A stretch of DNA of 64,000 nt from Bacillus timonensis (GTDB lineage Bacteria; Bacillota; Bacilli; Bacillales; Bacillaceae_L). Within the stretch, counting starts at the first letter, position 1; every line of letters begins with the position of its first letter. Position numbers and translations under genes: made by a program. The stretch spans positions 186,001 to 250,000 of the forward strand of contig JAIVAN010000003.1 of the NCBI GenBank assembly GCA_020171895.1, written 5' to 3'. Positions 10,212-18,207 of this stretch are shown here, one piece after another. The notes beneath the pieces are model-generated. The model had not been told where the DNA came from. It saw only the letters and a program-made list of their open reading frames with translations, and searched no databases.

Positions 10212-11621
10212 ATGGTAGTAGGAGATTTTCCGATTGAAACAGATACACTTGTCATCGGTGCTGGCCCTGGTGGATATGTTGCAGCAATTCGCGCTGCACA
10301 GCTTGGACAAAAAGTAACCATCGTTGAAAAAGGAAATATGGGTGGAGTTTGCTTAAACGTAGGATGTATCCCTTCAAAAGCTCTTATTTCTGCCGGCCAC
10401 CGTTATGAACATGCCCTTCATTCAGAGGACATGGGAATTAAAGCCGAAAACGTAACAGTTGATTTCTCCAAAGTTCAAGAATGGAAATCTGGAGTAGTAA
10501 AAAAATTAACTGGTGGCGTTGAAGGTTTATTAAAAGGAAACAAAGTTGACATTGTCAATGGGGAAGCGTATTTCGTGGATTCCAATACAGTTCGTGTAAT
10601 GGATGAAAACTCAGCGCAAACATATAAATTTAAGCACGCAATCATTGCTACTGGCTCACGTCCGATTGAGTTACCTACGTTTAAGTATACAAAACGTGTC
10701 CTAGATTCAACTGGAGCTCTAAACCTAACTGAAATTCCTAAAAGAATGATTGTTATCGGTGGAGGTTACATTGGAACTGAACTAGGTACGGCTTATGCGA
10801 ATTTTGGTACTGAAGTTGTTATTTTAGAAGGAGCAGATGAAATTTTATCTGGCTTCGAAAAGCAAATGAGTTCTTTGGTTAAACGTAAGTTAAAGAAAAA
10901 AGGTGTAGAAATTTATACAAATGCACTTGCTAAAGGTGTAGAAGAATCAGAGAATGGTGTGACTGTTACATTTGAAGCAAAAGGTGAAGTCAAATCAATT
11001 GATGCTGATTACGTACTTGTTACAGTTGGTAGACGTCCAAATACGGATGAATTAGGCCTTGAGCAGGTCGGAATAGAAGTAACAGACCGAGGCTTAATTA
11101 AGATTGACAAACAATGTCGCTCGAGTGTAAATAATATCTTTGCCATTGGCGATATCGTAGAAGGTCCACCACTGGCACATAAAGCTTCTTATGAAGGGAA
11201 AATTGCTGCTGAAGTTATCGGTGGACACCCAGCTGAAATTGATTACCATGGTATTCCAGCTGTTGTATTCTCAGACCCAGAGTTAGCTTCTGTTGGATAC
11301 ACTGAAAAAGAAGCAAAGGACGAAGGAATTGAGATTGTCGCATCTAAGTTCCCATTTGGTGCAAACGGTCGTGCATTAGCTCTAAATAATGCTGATGGCT
11401 TCTTAAAGCTTATTACCCGTAAAGAAGATGGACTTGTAATTGGTGCACAAATAGCTGGACCAAGCGCATCTGACATGATCGCTGAATTAGGTCTAGCGAT
11501 TGAGGCAGGAATGACTGCAGAGGACATTGCGATGACAATTCATGCACATCCAACATTAGGTGAGATTACAATGGAAGCTGCGGAAGTAGCAATAGGTAGC
11601 CCTATCCACATTGTAAAATAA
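10212..11621 (+). CDS. pdhD: Dihydrolipoamide dehydrogenase E3
   Basis: This 469-residue FAD flavoprotein reoxidises the lipoyl groups of E2 with NAD+. It has an N-terminal FAD site ([12 protein letters not shown]), the redox disulfide [13 protein letters not shown] (Cys47, Cys52), an NAD-binding site [13 protein letters not shown], the second FAD motif FAIGDIV, and the C-terminal catalytic [15 protein letters not shown] overlapping the pdhC end is the ribosome site. It may also serve other 2-oxoacid dehydrogenases. A strong terminator follows. Confidence 0.97.
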   Translation: MVVGDFPIETDTLVIGAGPGGYVAAIRAAQLGQKVTIVEKGNMGGVCLNVGCIPSKALISAGHRYEHALHSEDMGIKAENVTVDFSKVQEWKSGVVKKLTGGVEGLLKGNKVDIVNGEAYFVDSNTVRVMDENSAQTYKFKHAIIATGSRPIELPTFKYTKRVLDSTGALNLTEIPKRMIVIGGGYIGTELGTAYANFGTEVVILEGADEILSGFEKQMSSLVKRKLKKKGVEIYTNALAKGVEESENGVTVTFEAKGEVKSIDADYVLVTVGRRPNTDELGLEQVGIEVTDRGLIKIDKQCRSSVNNIFAIGDIVEGPPLAHKASYEGKIAAEVIGGHPAEIDYHGIPAVVFSDPELASVGYTEKEAKDEGIEIVASKFPFGANGRALALNNADGFLKLITRKEDGLVIGAQIAGPSASDMIAELGLAIEAGMTAEDIAMTIHAHPTLGEITMEAAEVAIGSPIHIVK

Positions 11622-11626
11622 AAAAG

Positions 11627-11664
11627 CACCGCACACTTGATTTAGAAAAGTGTGCGGTGTTTTT
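11627..11664 (+). terminator. pdh cluster terminator
   Basis: CACCGCACACTT (11627-11638) pairs with AAGTGTGCGGTG (11648-11659), followed by five Ts. The 12-bp GC-rich stem is one of the strongest in the window. Confidence 0.92.
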
Positions 11665-11671
11665 ATGTGTA

Positions 11672-12052
11672 TTAATTATGTGAAAGTGCTTCCTCGATAG
11701 GTGCGATTATTTCTTCCTTGCTTAAATATCCTTGTATTCTTTTTAAAATTTGATTATCATGGATGACAATTAAAGTAGGGTATGTAGTAATATTAAGACC
11801 GGCAATCGTCTCCTTCTGGCTTATGACTCTCATATTTGCCACTTCTTTAGGAAACATTTCTTTCAGTTCAATAAGTGCATCATAGTAATTTACTTCTTCT
11901 TTTAAATTTCTTTCATCAGAAAAAAACAAAATCTGTTTATCTTGTGCTGACGAATTCAATAAAATTTGATAATTTGCTTTTTTTTCTGCTTGACAAGAGG
12001 AAAGAGTTGTACCACATAATAGTATTATAAACACCAACGCAATTACCCTCAC
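11672..12052 (-). CDS. Small lipoprotein, thioredoxin-like fold likely
   Basis: The 126-residue protein has a signal peptide and lipobox LSSC (Cys20). The mature part ends with TTYPTLIVIHDNQILKRIQG and a terminal helix, which resembles the cis-proline strand and last helix of thioredoxin folds. No CxxC motif is present, so redox activity is doubtful. The start is GTG, with GAAGTGAG upstream. It lies convergent to pdhD. B. subtilis has the small peptidoglycan-associated lipoprotein gene slp at this place, so it may be the counterpart; I cannot confirm this by sequence. Confidence 0.7.
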   Translation of the reverse strand: MRVIALVFIILLCGTTLSSCQAEKKANYQILLNSSAQDKQILFFSDERNLKEEVNYYDALIELKEMFPKEVANMRVISQKETIAGLNITTYPTLIVIHDNQILKRIQGYLSKEEIIAPIEEALSHN

Positions 12053-12245
12053 AAAATACTCACTTCTTTCAAGAGAAATTTTCAGCCTATATACCTAAAT
12101 AGTGAACGTTCTAAGAAATTCCATACCTATTTTACCATGTATTCAAAAAATTCTGTCGCTTGTCATGTATTTGTTACAGAAATGAAAAATAGTTCTTCAT
12201 TCTAATGCATAAATATTACAAAGAGATATGTAAGGAGTATGTATA

Positions 12246-12488
12246 ATGAGAGTCTATTTAATTGTTCTATTGCAATTATTATTATGGAGTTTGTATTCTT
12301 TTATCGAATGGTTTGCGAAATACGATGGAGTAAAGTCAAAAGGGATCTTGCTCATTGTGTTCATTTACCTTGCTTTCTTAATGGCTAATTCTATTGGCTT
12401 ACCAAAGAAGTATGCACTTGTTACGACGGTTACTACAATGCTGTCTTTCTTTGCCCTTCAAAAAGTAGTATGGGGCTTTATTACTTAA
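12246..12488 (+). CDS. Small membrane protein, unknown
   Basis: This 80-residue protein has three hydrophobic segments (about residues 3-20, 34-50 and 57-77) and a short charged loop between the first two (KYDGVKSKG). AAGGAG lies nine bases before the ATG, and a strong terminator shared with the BCCT gene follows. I do not recognise the family. It is a single-gene unit; no functional inference is made. Confidence 0.7.
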   Translation: MRVYLIVLLQLLLWSLYSFIEWFAKYDGVKSKGILLIVFIYLAFLMANSIGLPKKYALVTTVTTMLSFFALQKVVWGFIT

Positions 12489-12505
12489 AGAACAAAAATA
12501 GTAAG

Positions 12506-12537
12506 GAAACCACAACTTAACGGAAAGTTGTGGTTTC
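12506..12537. terminator. Bidirectional terminator
   Basis: GAAACCACAACTT (12506-12518) pairs with AAGTTGTGGTTTC (12525-12537). It lies between the small membrane protein and the converging BCCT gene. Confidence 0.85.
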
Positions 12538-12546
12538 TTCTATTAG

Positions 12547-14076
12547 CTATTTTTTTGGGGGATTTAGAGGTTTCACCATCAATAACTTTTCTTCTTTAAA
12601 AGCCTTCATAAGGGACAGAACCATCATTAACATTACAATTGTAAATGGAAAAGCTGCAATAATGGAGGCTGTTTGTAATGCTCCTAATCCACCAGTCCAA
12701 AGTAAAATAGCTGCTGCTGCGGATTGGATGATTCCCCACACAAACTTAACTGAATTTGGTGGATTTAAACTTCCATTTGTAGTCTGCATACCAAGCACAA
12801 ATGTAGCCGAATCTGCAGAAGTGACAAAGAAAGTAGTAATTAAAAATATTGCAATTCCAGACATGAACGTTCCAAAAGGAAAATTTTCCAAGACTGTAAA
12901 TAATGCTAACTCAATCCCTTTTTCGTTCATAACTGTCATTATCTGTTTGCCTTCAAAAAATTCTAAATAGATGGCAGATCCACCGAAAGTAGAGAACCAT
13001 AATGCACCGAAGATAGTAGGTACTGCAAGAACACCTATCACAAATTCTCTAATGGTTCTACCTTTTGAAATTCTTGCTATGAATGTGCCTACAAATGGTG
13101 CCCAGGCAATCCACCATGCCCAGTAGAAAATAGTCCAATCTTGAACCCATGTATTTTGTAAAAAAGGACTTAATTTAAAACTCATAGAAGGGAGATTTTG
13201 AAGATATGACCCAATTGTTGTTGTAAATAAGTCCATAATAAAATTGGTTGGTCCCGCAAATAGCAAAAATAACATTAATGATAGTGCAAGAATAACATTT
13301 AAGTTACTTAAATATTTAATCCCTTTGTTTAAACCTGTTTGTGCAGAAAGCATAAATAATACAGTAACAATAAGGATAATAATTAACTGAGTTGTAACGT
13401 TGTTTTTAATACCAGGAGCTAAACTAGATATTCCACCGCTAATTTGAATGGCCCCTAATCCTAATGAAGTAGCAACTCCAAATATCGTCGCAAAAACGGC
13501 GATAAAATTTATAAGAGTACCCGTTTTTCCATCTACACGATCCCCAAGTAAAGGCCTTAATACTTGGCTTATCACACCAGGTGCCCCTTTTCTAAATTTA
13601 AAATAAGCTAGTGCTAGAGCTATGACTGCATAAATGGCCCAAGGATGAAGCCCCCAGTGAAAAAAAGCGTATCGTAATGCTGTTCTCGCCGCATCGGCAG
13701 TCTGACCTTCACCTGTTGGTGGCGTGTAATAATGGTACATTGGTTCAGCGACACCCCAGAATACAAGTCCAATCCCCATTCCTGCACTAAATAGCATCGC
13801 AAACCAAGTTATGTAATTGTATTCGGGTTCATCTGTATCATGTCCTAGCTTTATATGTCCATATTTTGTGAATATGAGCATTAAGGCAAATGCTAAAAAT
13901 GCGGTTGCTGATAATAAGTAAAACCAGCCAAATTTTTGAATGATAAAACTTTGAACAATTGTTGTTACATTCTCTAAATTTGCGTTTGGTAGAAATGATT
14001 TTGGTATTACCCCCCATAAAATAAATAAAAATGCTACTACAACTGAAATAATAAATACAGGAGTAAGCTTTTTCAT
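12547..14076 (-). CDS. BCCT-family osmolyte transporter (OpuD/BetL type)
   Basis: This secondary transporter of the betaine-choline-carnitine family imports glycine betaine or related osmoprotectants with sodium. At 509 residues with 12 hydrophobic segments it is a full-length short form without long terminal extensions. Family signatures are GMGIGLVFWGVAEPMYHY and the aromatic stretch WAWWIAWAPFVGTFIAR with ISKGRTIREF, as in OpuD/BetL. The ATG giving MKKLTPVF is chosen because AAAGGTGG lies eight bases upstream; a GTG four codons earlier is inside that ribosome site. Betaine is the likeliest substrate, but choline or carnitine cannot be excluded. Confidence 0.9.
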   Translation of the reverse strand: MKKLTPVFIISVVVAFLFILWGVIPKSFLPNANLENVTTIVQSFIIQKFGWFYLLSATAFLAFALMLIFTKYGHIKLGHDTDEPEYNYITWFAMLFSAGMGIGLVFWGVAEPMYHYYTPPTGEGQTADAARTALRYAFFHWGLHPWAIYAVIALALAYFKFRKGAPGVISQVLRPLLGDRVDGKTGTLINFIAVFATIFGVATSLGLGAIQISGGISSLAPGIKNNVTTQLIIILIVTVLFMLSAQTGLNKGIKYLSNLNVILALSLMLFLLFAGPTNFIMDLFTTTIGSYLQNLPSMSFKLSPFLQNTWVQDWTIFYWAWWIAWAPFVGTFIARISKGRTIREFVIGVLAVPTIFGALWFSTFGGSAIYLEFFEGKQIMTVMNEKGIELALFTVLENFPFGTFMSGIAIFLITTFFVTSADSATFVLGMQTTNGSLNPPNSVKFVWGIIQSAAAAILLWTGGLGALQTASIIAAFPFTIVMLMMVLSLMKAFKEEKLLMVKPLNPPKK

Positions 14077-14246
14077 CTTATCGCCCACCTTTTTCTAATT
14101 TCTTAATTGTTTCTCTGCTCTTAAGTATTCGATATAATGGTTATAAATATGCGTATCTGCTAAGGACAACCTTTTGAAACCGAACAATGTACAATTATAA
14201 ATATAAAGGTACTAAATGTAAAAACATAAGTCTTAGGGGGAACAAC

Positions 14247-15077
14247 ATGAAAAAATATTTGAGTTTATTTGTGTTCGTGCTATTAGTGGCTGGTTGTATG
14301 AGTGATACAGAGAAGAATGTTCAAGAAATGACTTTGCATGAAGAAAATAAAAAAGAAGGCTATACTAAACAAGCACCTAGAAAAGTAAAAGAAACAACAA
14401 ATTCTGAAAAAGAGAATGGTTCAGAAGATACATTTGTGGAAGAACAATATGTTGTAAATGAAGTTCACTCTGGATTAGATCCTATAGGGGATGCAAAAAA
14501 AGAAGTTGTCCTATTAACAATTGATGATGCACCGGACACATATGCACTTGAAATGGCTCATACTTTAAAGAGGTTAAACGTAAAAGCGATTTTTTTTGTA
14601 AATGGGCATTTTTTAGATACTGAAGAAGAAAAGCAAGTATTGAAAGAAATCTATGAAATGGGATTTCCAATCGGTAATCATACAATGACACATTCAAAAT
14701 TAAGTCAACTTTCTCCTGAAAAACAAAAAGAAGAAATAGTTGAACTAAGTAATGTAGTGGCGGATATTACTGGAGAAAGACCTAGATTTTTTAGGGCGCC
14801 ATTTGGAATAAATACTGATATTAGTAGAGAAATTGTTGCATCTGAAAAAATGGTAAATATGAATTGGACATACGGGTATGATTGGGAAAAAGAATATAGA
14901 ACGAAAGAAACGTTGACTGACATTATGATTAACACACCTTATTTAAAAAATGGTGCGAATCTACTTATGCATGATAGAAAATGGACGAATGAAGCATTAG
15001 AGGGGATAGTGGTTGGCTTAAAAGAAAAGGGGTTTGACATAGTAGATCCGGATTTAATTCAAAATCCTTACGAATAA
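14247..15077 (+). CDS. Lipoprotein polysaccharide deacetylase (NodB domain)
   Basis: This 276-residue protein has a lipobox LVAGC (Cys17), a charged low-complexity linker to about residue 75, then a NodB-homology carbohydrate esterase 4 domain. Motifs are TIDDAPD (usually TFDDG), the metal-binding NHTMTH (H-x3-H), and RFFRAPFG. The Asp-His-His triad thus appears present, although motif 1 is non-standard. It probably deacetylates peptidoglycan or another cell-wall glycan outside the membrane. The ATG after AGGGGGAAC is used; an upstream frame extension lacks a ribosome site. It shares a bidirectional terminator with the next gene. Confidence 0.87.
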   Translation: MKKYLSLFVFVLLVAGCMSDTEKNVQEMTLHEENKKEGYTKQAPRKVKETTNSEKENGSEDTFVEEQYVVNEVHSGLDPIGDAKKEVVLLTIDDAPDTYALEMAHTLKRLNVKAIFFVNGHFLDTEEEKQVLKEIYEMGFPIGNHTMTHSKLSQLSPEKQKEEIVELSNVVADITGERPRFFRAPFGINTDISREIVASEKMVNMNWTYGYDWEKEYRTKETLTDIMINTPYLKNGANLLMHDRKWTNEALEGIVVGLKEKGFDIVDPDLIQNPYE

Positions 15078-15093
15078 AGTAGTAGAAATAATA

Positions 15094-15119
15094 AAACACA
15101 CGATTTTTATCGTGTGTTT
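15094..15119. terminator. Bidirectional terminator
   Basis: AAACACACGAT (15094-15104) pairs with ATCGTGTGTTT (15109-15119) around a four-base loop. It serves the deacetylase on the plus strand and the converging gene at 15128. Confidence 0.8.
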
Positions 15120-15127
15120 CACTATCT

Positions 15128-15544
15128 TTATTTTCTTTTGTAAAAATACATAATTCGAGCATTAAAGAGGTGAAGTTCACCGGATAATTTCTTCGCTAAA
15201 AATTTAGCAAATTCATTTGCCTTCCCCTTGTCACCGTGGGTGGCATATTCAGGTAGAGTTAGTTGAATATAGTATGTATCCTGTTCGTTCGCTGACTCTT
15301 TTCCAACACCAAGTAGAATAGTGTTATATCTTGAATCATTTGACTTTAAATAAAACCAATTAGCATCTCCTTGATTTGGTTCTTTTAAATCATAAGGAAA
15401 CGCAGCTTCACGATATTCCCAACTTAGCTGTTCTCCAGTTTTATTTGTAATTTCTTTATAGTAATTAAATAGATTTTTTACATCATCTAAGGTTACCGTT
15501 GTTTGTGTTGATTCAGGTACTAGCTTAATGTATGCGCTTGCCAA
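15128..15544 (-). CDS. DUF1885-like conserved protein
   Basis: This 138-residue soluble protein starts at TTG (MASAYIKLVPESTQTTVTLD) with AGGGAGTGA upstream. It has no signal peptide or membrane segment. The opening YIKLVP...TVTLDDVKNLF and the core GEQLSWEYREAAFPY resemble the DUF1885 family of Bacillaceae, from my memory of the family; no function is established. It stands alone between two terminators and an unusual inverted repeat just upstream of its start. Confidence 0.65.
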   Translation of the reverse strand: MASAYIKLVPESTQTTVTLDDVKNLFNYYKEITNKTGEQLSWEYREAAFPYDLKEPNQGDANWFYLKSNDSRYNTILLGVGKESANEQDTYYIQLTLPEYATHGDKGKANEFAKFLAKKLSGELHLFNARIMYFYKRK

Positions 15545-15576
15545 ATTGTTTCACTCCCTATCGTATAGCTTTCTAT

Positions 15577-15611
15577 ATCCGTATTTATTCTAGCATTGAA
15601 TAAATACGGAT
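15577..15611. repeat. Perfect 13-bp inverted repeat
   Basis: ATCCGTATTTATT (15577-15589) and AATAAATACGGAT (15599-15611) flank a 9-base loop. It lies 32 bases upstream of the 15544 start, between divergent genes. No T run follows on either strand, so it is more likely an operator or cruciform than a terminator. Confidence 0.7.
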
Positions 15612-15711
15612 GACAACTTATTTACGAGCAAAAGTCATAAATTAACTTGTCAATAACATATATATAACTTATAATAATATTCTGAATAATCAATATTAAA
15701 GGAGGTTACCT

Positions 15712-16011
15712 ATGCATCTATTTGAAAAAATGTATGAAGAAAATGAAAAGGTGAATGTACGATTTGTAGGTTTTACGACAGAACGTGTTCGCTATGACTT
15801 TGGAATCATCTATACGAATATGTTTTTTGGTAAGCCTCTCGTTGTGTGTATGCAAACTGGCCGCTCAACTCTCCTTGATCCTAAAGATATTGAGGATCTA
15901 GACCATCTTCGTCAAGTATTCCGTATTAACTCCTTAGATGAAGCATCCGACCTAGCTGAATTCTTTAAAGAAGCACTACCATGGACATCGCTTGAAACAC
16001 AATATGAATAA
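15712..16011 (+). CDS. DUF3055-like conserved protein
   Basis: This 99-residue soluble protein begins MHLFEKMYEENEKVNVRFVG and contains the dense segment RYDFGIIYTNMFFGKPLVVC followed by MQTGRSTLL. I associate it with the DUF3055 family of small Bacillales proteins of unknown function. AAAGGAGG precedes the ATG. It is a single gene with a terminator (16019-16052) just before the sr1 promoter. Confidence 0.7.
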   Translation: MHLFEKMYEENEKVNVRFVGFTTERVRYDFGIIYTNMFFGKPLVVCMQTGRSTLLDPKDIEDLDHLRQVFRINSLDEASDLAEFFKEALPWTSLETQYE

Positions 16012-16018
16012 GTAAACC

Positions 16019-16058
16019 GTAAAGTAGGCGTATGATACATAGCCTACTTTACTTATTT
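16019..16058 (+). terminator. Terminator before sr1
   Basis: GTAAAGTAGGC (16019-16029) pairs with GCCTACTTTAC (16042-16052), followed by TTATTTTTT. Confidence 0.85.
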
Positions 16059-16095
16059 TTTGAGTTTAAAAACTAATAAATTAAACTATTTTTAA

Positions 16096-16106
16096 AGTGT
16101 TATACA
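16096..16106 (+). promoter_or_regulatory. CcpN-like operator, upstream site
   Basis: AGTGTTATACA matches the CcpN consensus TRTGHYATAYW at ten of eleven positions (first base differs). It lies just upstream of the -35 box and 32 bp from the second site. Confidence 0.5.
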
Positions 16107-16114
16107 ATTTAGTG

Positions 16115-16143
16115 TTGACTACATAATTGTGACATATTATTAT
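16115..16143 (+). promoter_or_regulatory. sr1 promoter
   Basis: TTGACT (16115-16120), 17-base spacer, TATTAT (16138-16143). Transcription would start near 16150 and end at the terminator near 16415, giving an RNA of about 265 nt. An alternative pairing uses TTGTGA and TAAGAT a few bases downstream. Confidence 0.65.
16128..16138 (+). promoter_or_regulatory. CcpN-like operator overlapping the promoter
   Basis: TGTGACATATT fits TRTGHYATAYW at every position and overlaps the spacer and the first base of the -10 box. CcpN represses sr1, gapB and pckA in B. subtilis when glucose is present. Confidence 0.6.
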
Positions 16144-16156
16144 ATAAATAAGATAT

Positions 16157-16171
16157 ATTAAAACGCTTTCA
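16157..16171 (+). promoter_or_regulatory. cre-like CcpA site in the sr1 leader
   Basis: ATTAAAACGCTTTCA matches the cre consensus WTGNAANCGNWNNCW with one mismatch (T for G at position 3). It falls just downstream of the inferred start site, a position where CcpA would repress. Confidence 0.55.
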
Positions 16172-16246
16172 AAACGTCCTTGTGTAAGCATATCTAATCA
16201 CCTGGAAAATACAGGAAACTACTAATGTTTGAGAGGAGATTGAAGG

Positions 16247-16363
16247 ATGGGAACAATTATTTGTCAAACTTGTAATACAACTTTAGGTCATTTTGAGGAT
16301 GAAAAAGTTACAACTCTATACGCAAAGAGCAAAGACTGTAATTGTAACAAAGATAAAAAATAA
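16247..16363 (+). CDS. sr1P: SR1P, GapA-binding peptide
   Basis: This 38-residue peptide starts MGTIICQTC and contains GHFEDEKVTTLY, the segment I recognise from the SR1P family. Cysteines lie at 6, 9, 31 and 33 (CxxC and CxC), which could bind metal; family work shows that SR1P binds the glycolytic GapA and affects RNase J1. The ATG follows AGGAG by eight bases. The ORF is shorter than many gene callers accept. It lies inside the sr1 transcript and precedes speA on the opposite strand. Confidence 0.85.
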   Translation: MGTIICQTCNTTLGHFEDEKVTTLYAKSKDCNCNKDKK

Positions 16364-16384
16364 AATAAGTTAACTATATAAGTA

Positions 16385-16416
16385 AAGGTATGCATCTATT
16401 TGATGCATACCTTCTT
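16385..16416. terminator. sr1 terminator
   Basis: AAGGTATGCATC (16385-16396) pairs with GATGCATACCTT (16402-16413) around a five-base loop, then CTTTG. It may also serve the converging speA gene. Confidence 0.85.
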
Positions 16417-16445
16417 TGTATGTTTAAAACTGTCTAGAACATTAA

Positions 16446-17918
16446 TTATTTGATAGCTCTGTGTTCTTTAATAACGCGTAAATAGCTTAAGTCATAGTCT
16501 TCAGGACCTTGTACTGGTAAACCCACTTCAATATTTTTCTTAATATATGTTAGGTTTTCTTTTGTAATAATTTCACCTGGAATGAAAATAGGAATACCAG
16601 GGGGATAAACCATGACAAACTCAGCAATGATTCTTCCTTCTGATTGATCAAAAGGTACTACTTCAGTTTCAGAATAAAATGCATCTCTTGGTGTAACAGA
16701 TAGTACTGGAATATCTGGTAATAATACTTCGGGTGCTACCTTTAATTCACCTTGATTTCTACATTCAGAAGCAATTTCCTTTAAAGCATGAACAAGTGCA
16801 GATGTCTCTTGTTCAGTGTCTCCAGGAGTAATTATGCAAAGAATATTATATAGATCTGATAGCTCAACTTCTATTGTATATTGCTCACGTAACCACTTTT
16901 CAACATCATAGCCAGTAATTCCGAGCTCTTTTACAGAAATAATTAATTTTGTTGGGTCATAATCAAATGTAGCTTTTGTACCTAATATTTCTTCTCCAAC
17001 ACAATATAATCTTTCTATTTGATTTATCTCTTTACGAGTATTTTCAGCTAATTGAATAGCTTTTTCTATTAAGTCATAGCCCTCTGTAGCCAATCTTCTT
17101 CTGGCAACATCTAGTGAGGCCAAAAGAAGATATGAGGTCGACGTAGTCGTTAACATACTTAAAATAGATTGAACTCTTTTGGGTGAGACAAGACCTTCTT
17201 TTATATTTAATACAGAGCTTTGAGTCATGGATCCTCCGAGTTTATGAACGCTCGTAGCGGCCATATCAGCACCTGCTTGCATAGCTGAAAGGGGAAGTTT
17301 ATCATGAAAGTGAATATGAACCCCATGTGCTTCATCAACTAAAACAGGAACGCCATATGAATGTGCGATTTCAACGATTTTACTTAAATTCGCTGAAATT
17401 CCAAAATAGGTAGGATTAATAACAAGCACACCTTTAGCATCTGGATGTTGCTTTAATGCTCTCTCAACAGAATCAGTTGTAATTCCATGAGAAATACCTA
17501 AATCCTTATCAATGTCTGGATGAATAAAGACTGGTGTTGCTCCAGAGAAAACTATTGCAGACATAACAGATTTATGAACGTTTCTAGGAACGATAATTTT
17601 ATCTCCAGGCCCACAAACGGTCATAACCATAGTCATAATAGCTCCGCTAGTACCTTGCACAGAGAAAAAAGTATGATCGGCGCCAAATGCTTCAGCAGCT
17701 AAATCTTGGGCTCTCTTAATCATTCCTTTTGGTTGATGGAGATCATCTAGTGGTCCGATATTTATTAAGTCTATAGATAGGGCGTTGTCGCCGATGAATT
17801 CTCTAAATTCAGGATCAATTCCAGTGCCCTTTTTGTGGCCAGGAATGTGAAATTGAATTGGATTTTTTTTTGCATGTTCTAATAAGCCAGTAAATAATGG
17901 TGTTTCATATTGTGACAA
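16446..17918 (-). CDS. speA: Arginine decarboxylase (Orn/Lys/Arg family)
   Basis: A PLP-dependent fold-type I decarboxylase of 490 residues, the short Bacillus type, making agmatine for polyamine synthesis. Landmarks are FHIPGHKKG near residue 23, VDEAHGVHIH with Asp195, and the PLP lysine in ATSVHKLGG (Lys226). The C-terminal domain ends with VMVYPPGIPIFIPGE, typical of the family. The start is TTG, with GAGGTG ten bases upstream. Lysine decarboxylase activity cannot be excluded by sequence alone; arginine is favoured by synteny with B. subtilis speA next to sr1. Confidence 0.88.
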   Translation of the reverse strand: MSQYETPLFTGLLEHAKKNPIQFHIPGHKKGTGIDPEFREFIGDNALSIDLINIGPLDDLHQPKGMIKRAQDLAAEAFGADHTFFSVQGTSGAIMTMVMTVCGPGDKIIVPRNVHKSVMSAIVFSGATPVFIHPDIDKDLGISHGITTDSVERALKQHPDAKGVLVINPTYFGISANLSKIVEIAHSYGVPVLVDEAHGVHIHFHDKLPLSAMQAGADMAATSVHKLGGSMTQSSVLNIKEGLVSPKRVQSILSMLTTTSTSYLLLASLDVARRRLATEGYDLIEKAIQLAENTRKEINQIERLYCVGEEILGTKATFDYDPTKLIISVKELGITGYDVEKWLREQYTIEVELSDLYNILCIITPGDTEQETSALVHALKEIASECRNQGELKVAPEVLLPDIPVLSVTPRDAFYSETEVVPFDQSEGRIIAEFVMVYPPGIPIFIPGEIITKENLTYIKKNIEVGLPVQGPEDYDLSYLRVIKEHRAIK

Positions 17919-18207
17919 CTTAGTACCACACCTCTTTTGAATAATTATTTTATTTGATTGCTAAATGTAAAAAGCTAAATGAAGTAATAGCATGTAAATC
18001 GCAATCGATAGATTTTTTACATAAAACAAGTGAATTATAGCACTTATCTTTCCGTTTGCATAGAAAATTTATATCTTTCTTAAGTTATCACATTGTGAAA
18101 GATACTAAACATTTTTTTCGAATCAACATATTGTTGTCCTTTTAGAAAAAGGATTTCATAAAAAAAGCTAGAATGTAGTAAATAGAAAGCTGAAGGAGGG
18201 AAATAGT

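Larger units (their letters stand above)
16150..16416 (+). ncRNA. sr1: SR1 dual-function regulatory RNA
   Basis: In B. subtilis SR1 is a base-pairing RNA acting on ahrC mRNA and also the mRNA of the peptide SR1P. Support here is the SR1P reading frame, position beside speA downstream of pdhD, the promoter with CcpN-like sites, a cre-like site and a strong terminator. The 5' end is inferred from the promoter. The RNA would be somewhat longer than the roughly 205 nt of B. subtilis SR1, mainly in the leader. Confidence 0.75.

Noticed and set aside
14187-14246. N-terminal extension of the deacetylase
   Set aside because: The lipobox signal peptide and AGGGGG site both place the start at 14247.
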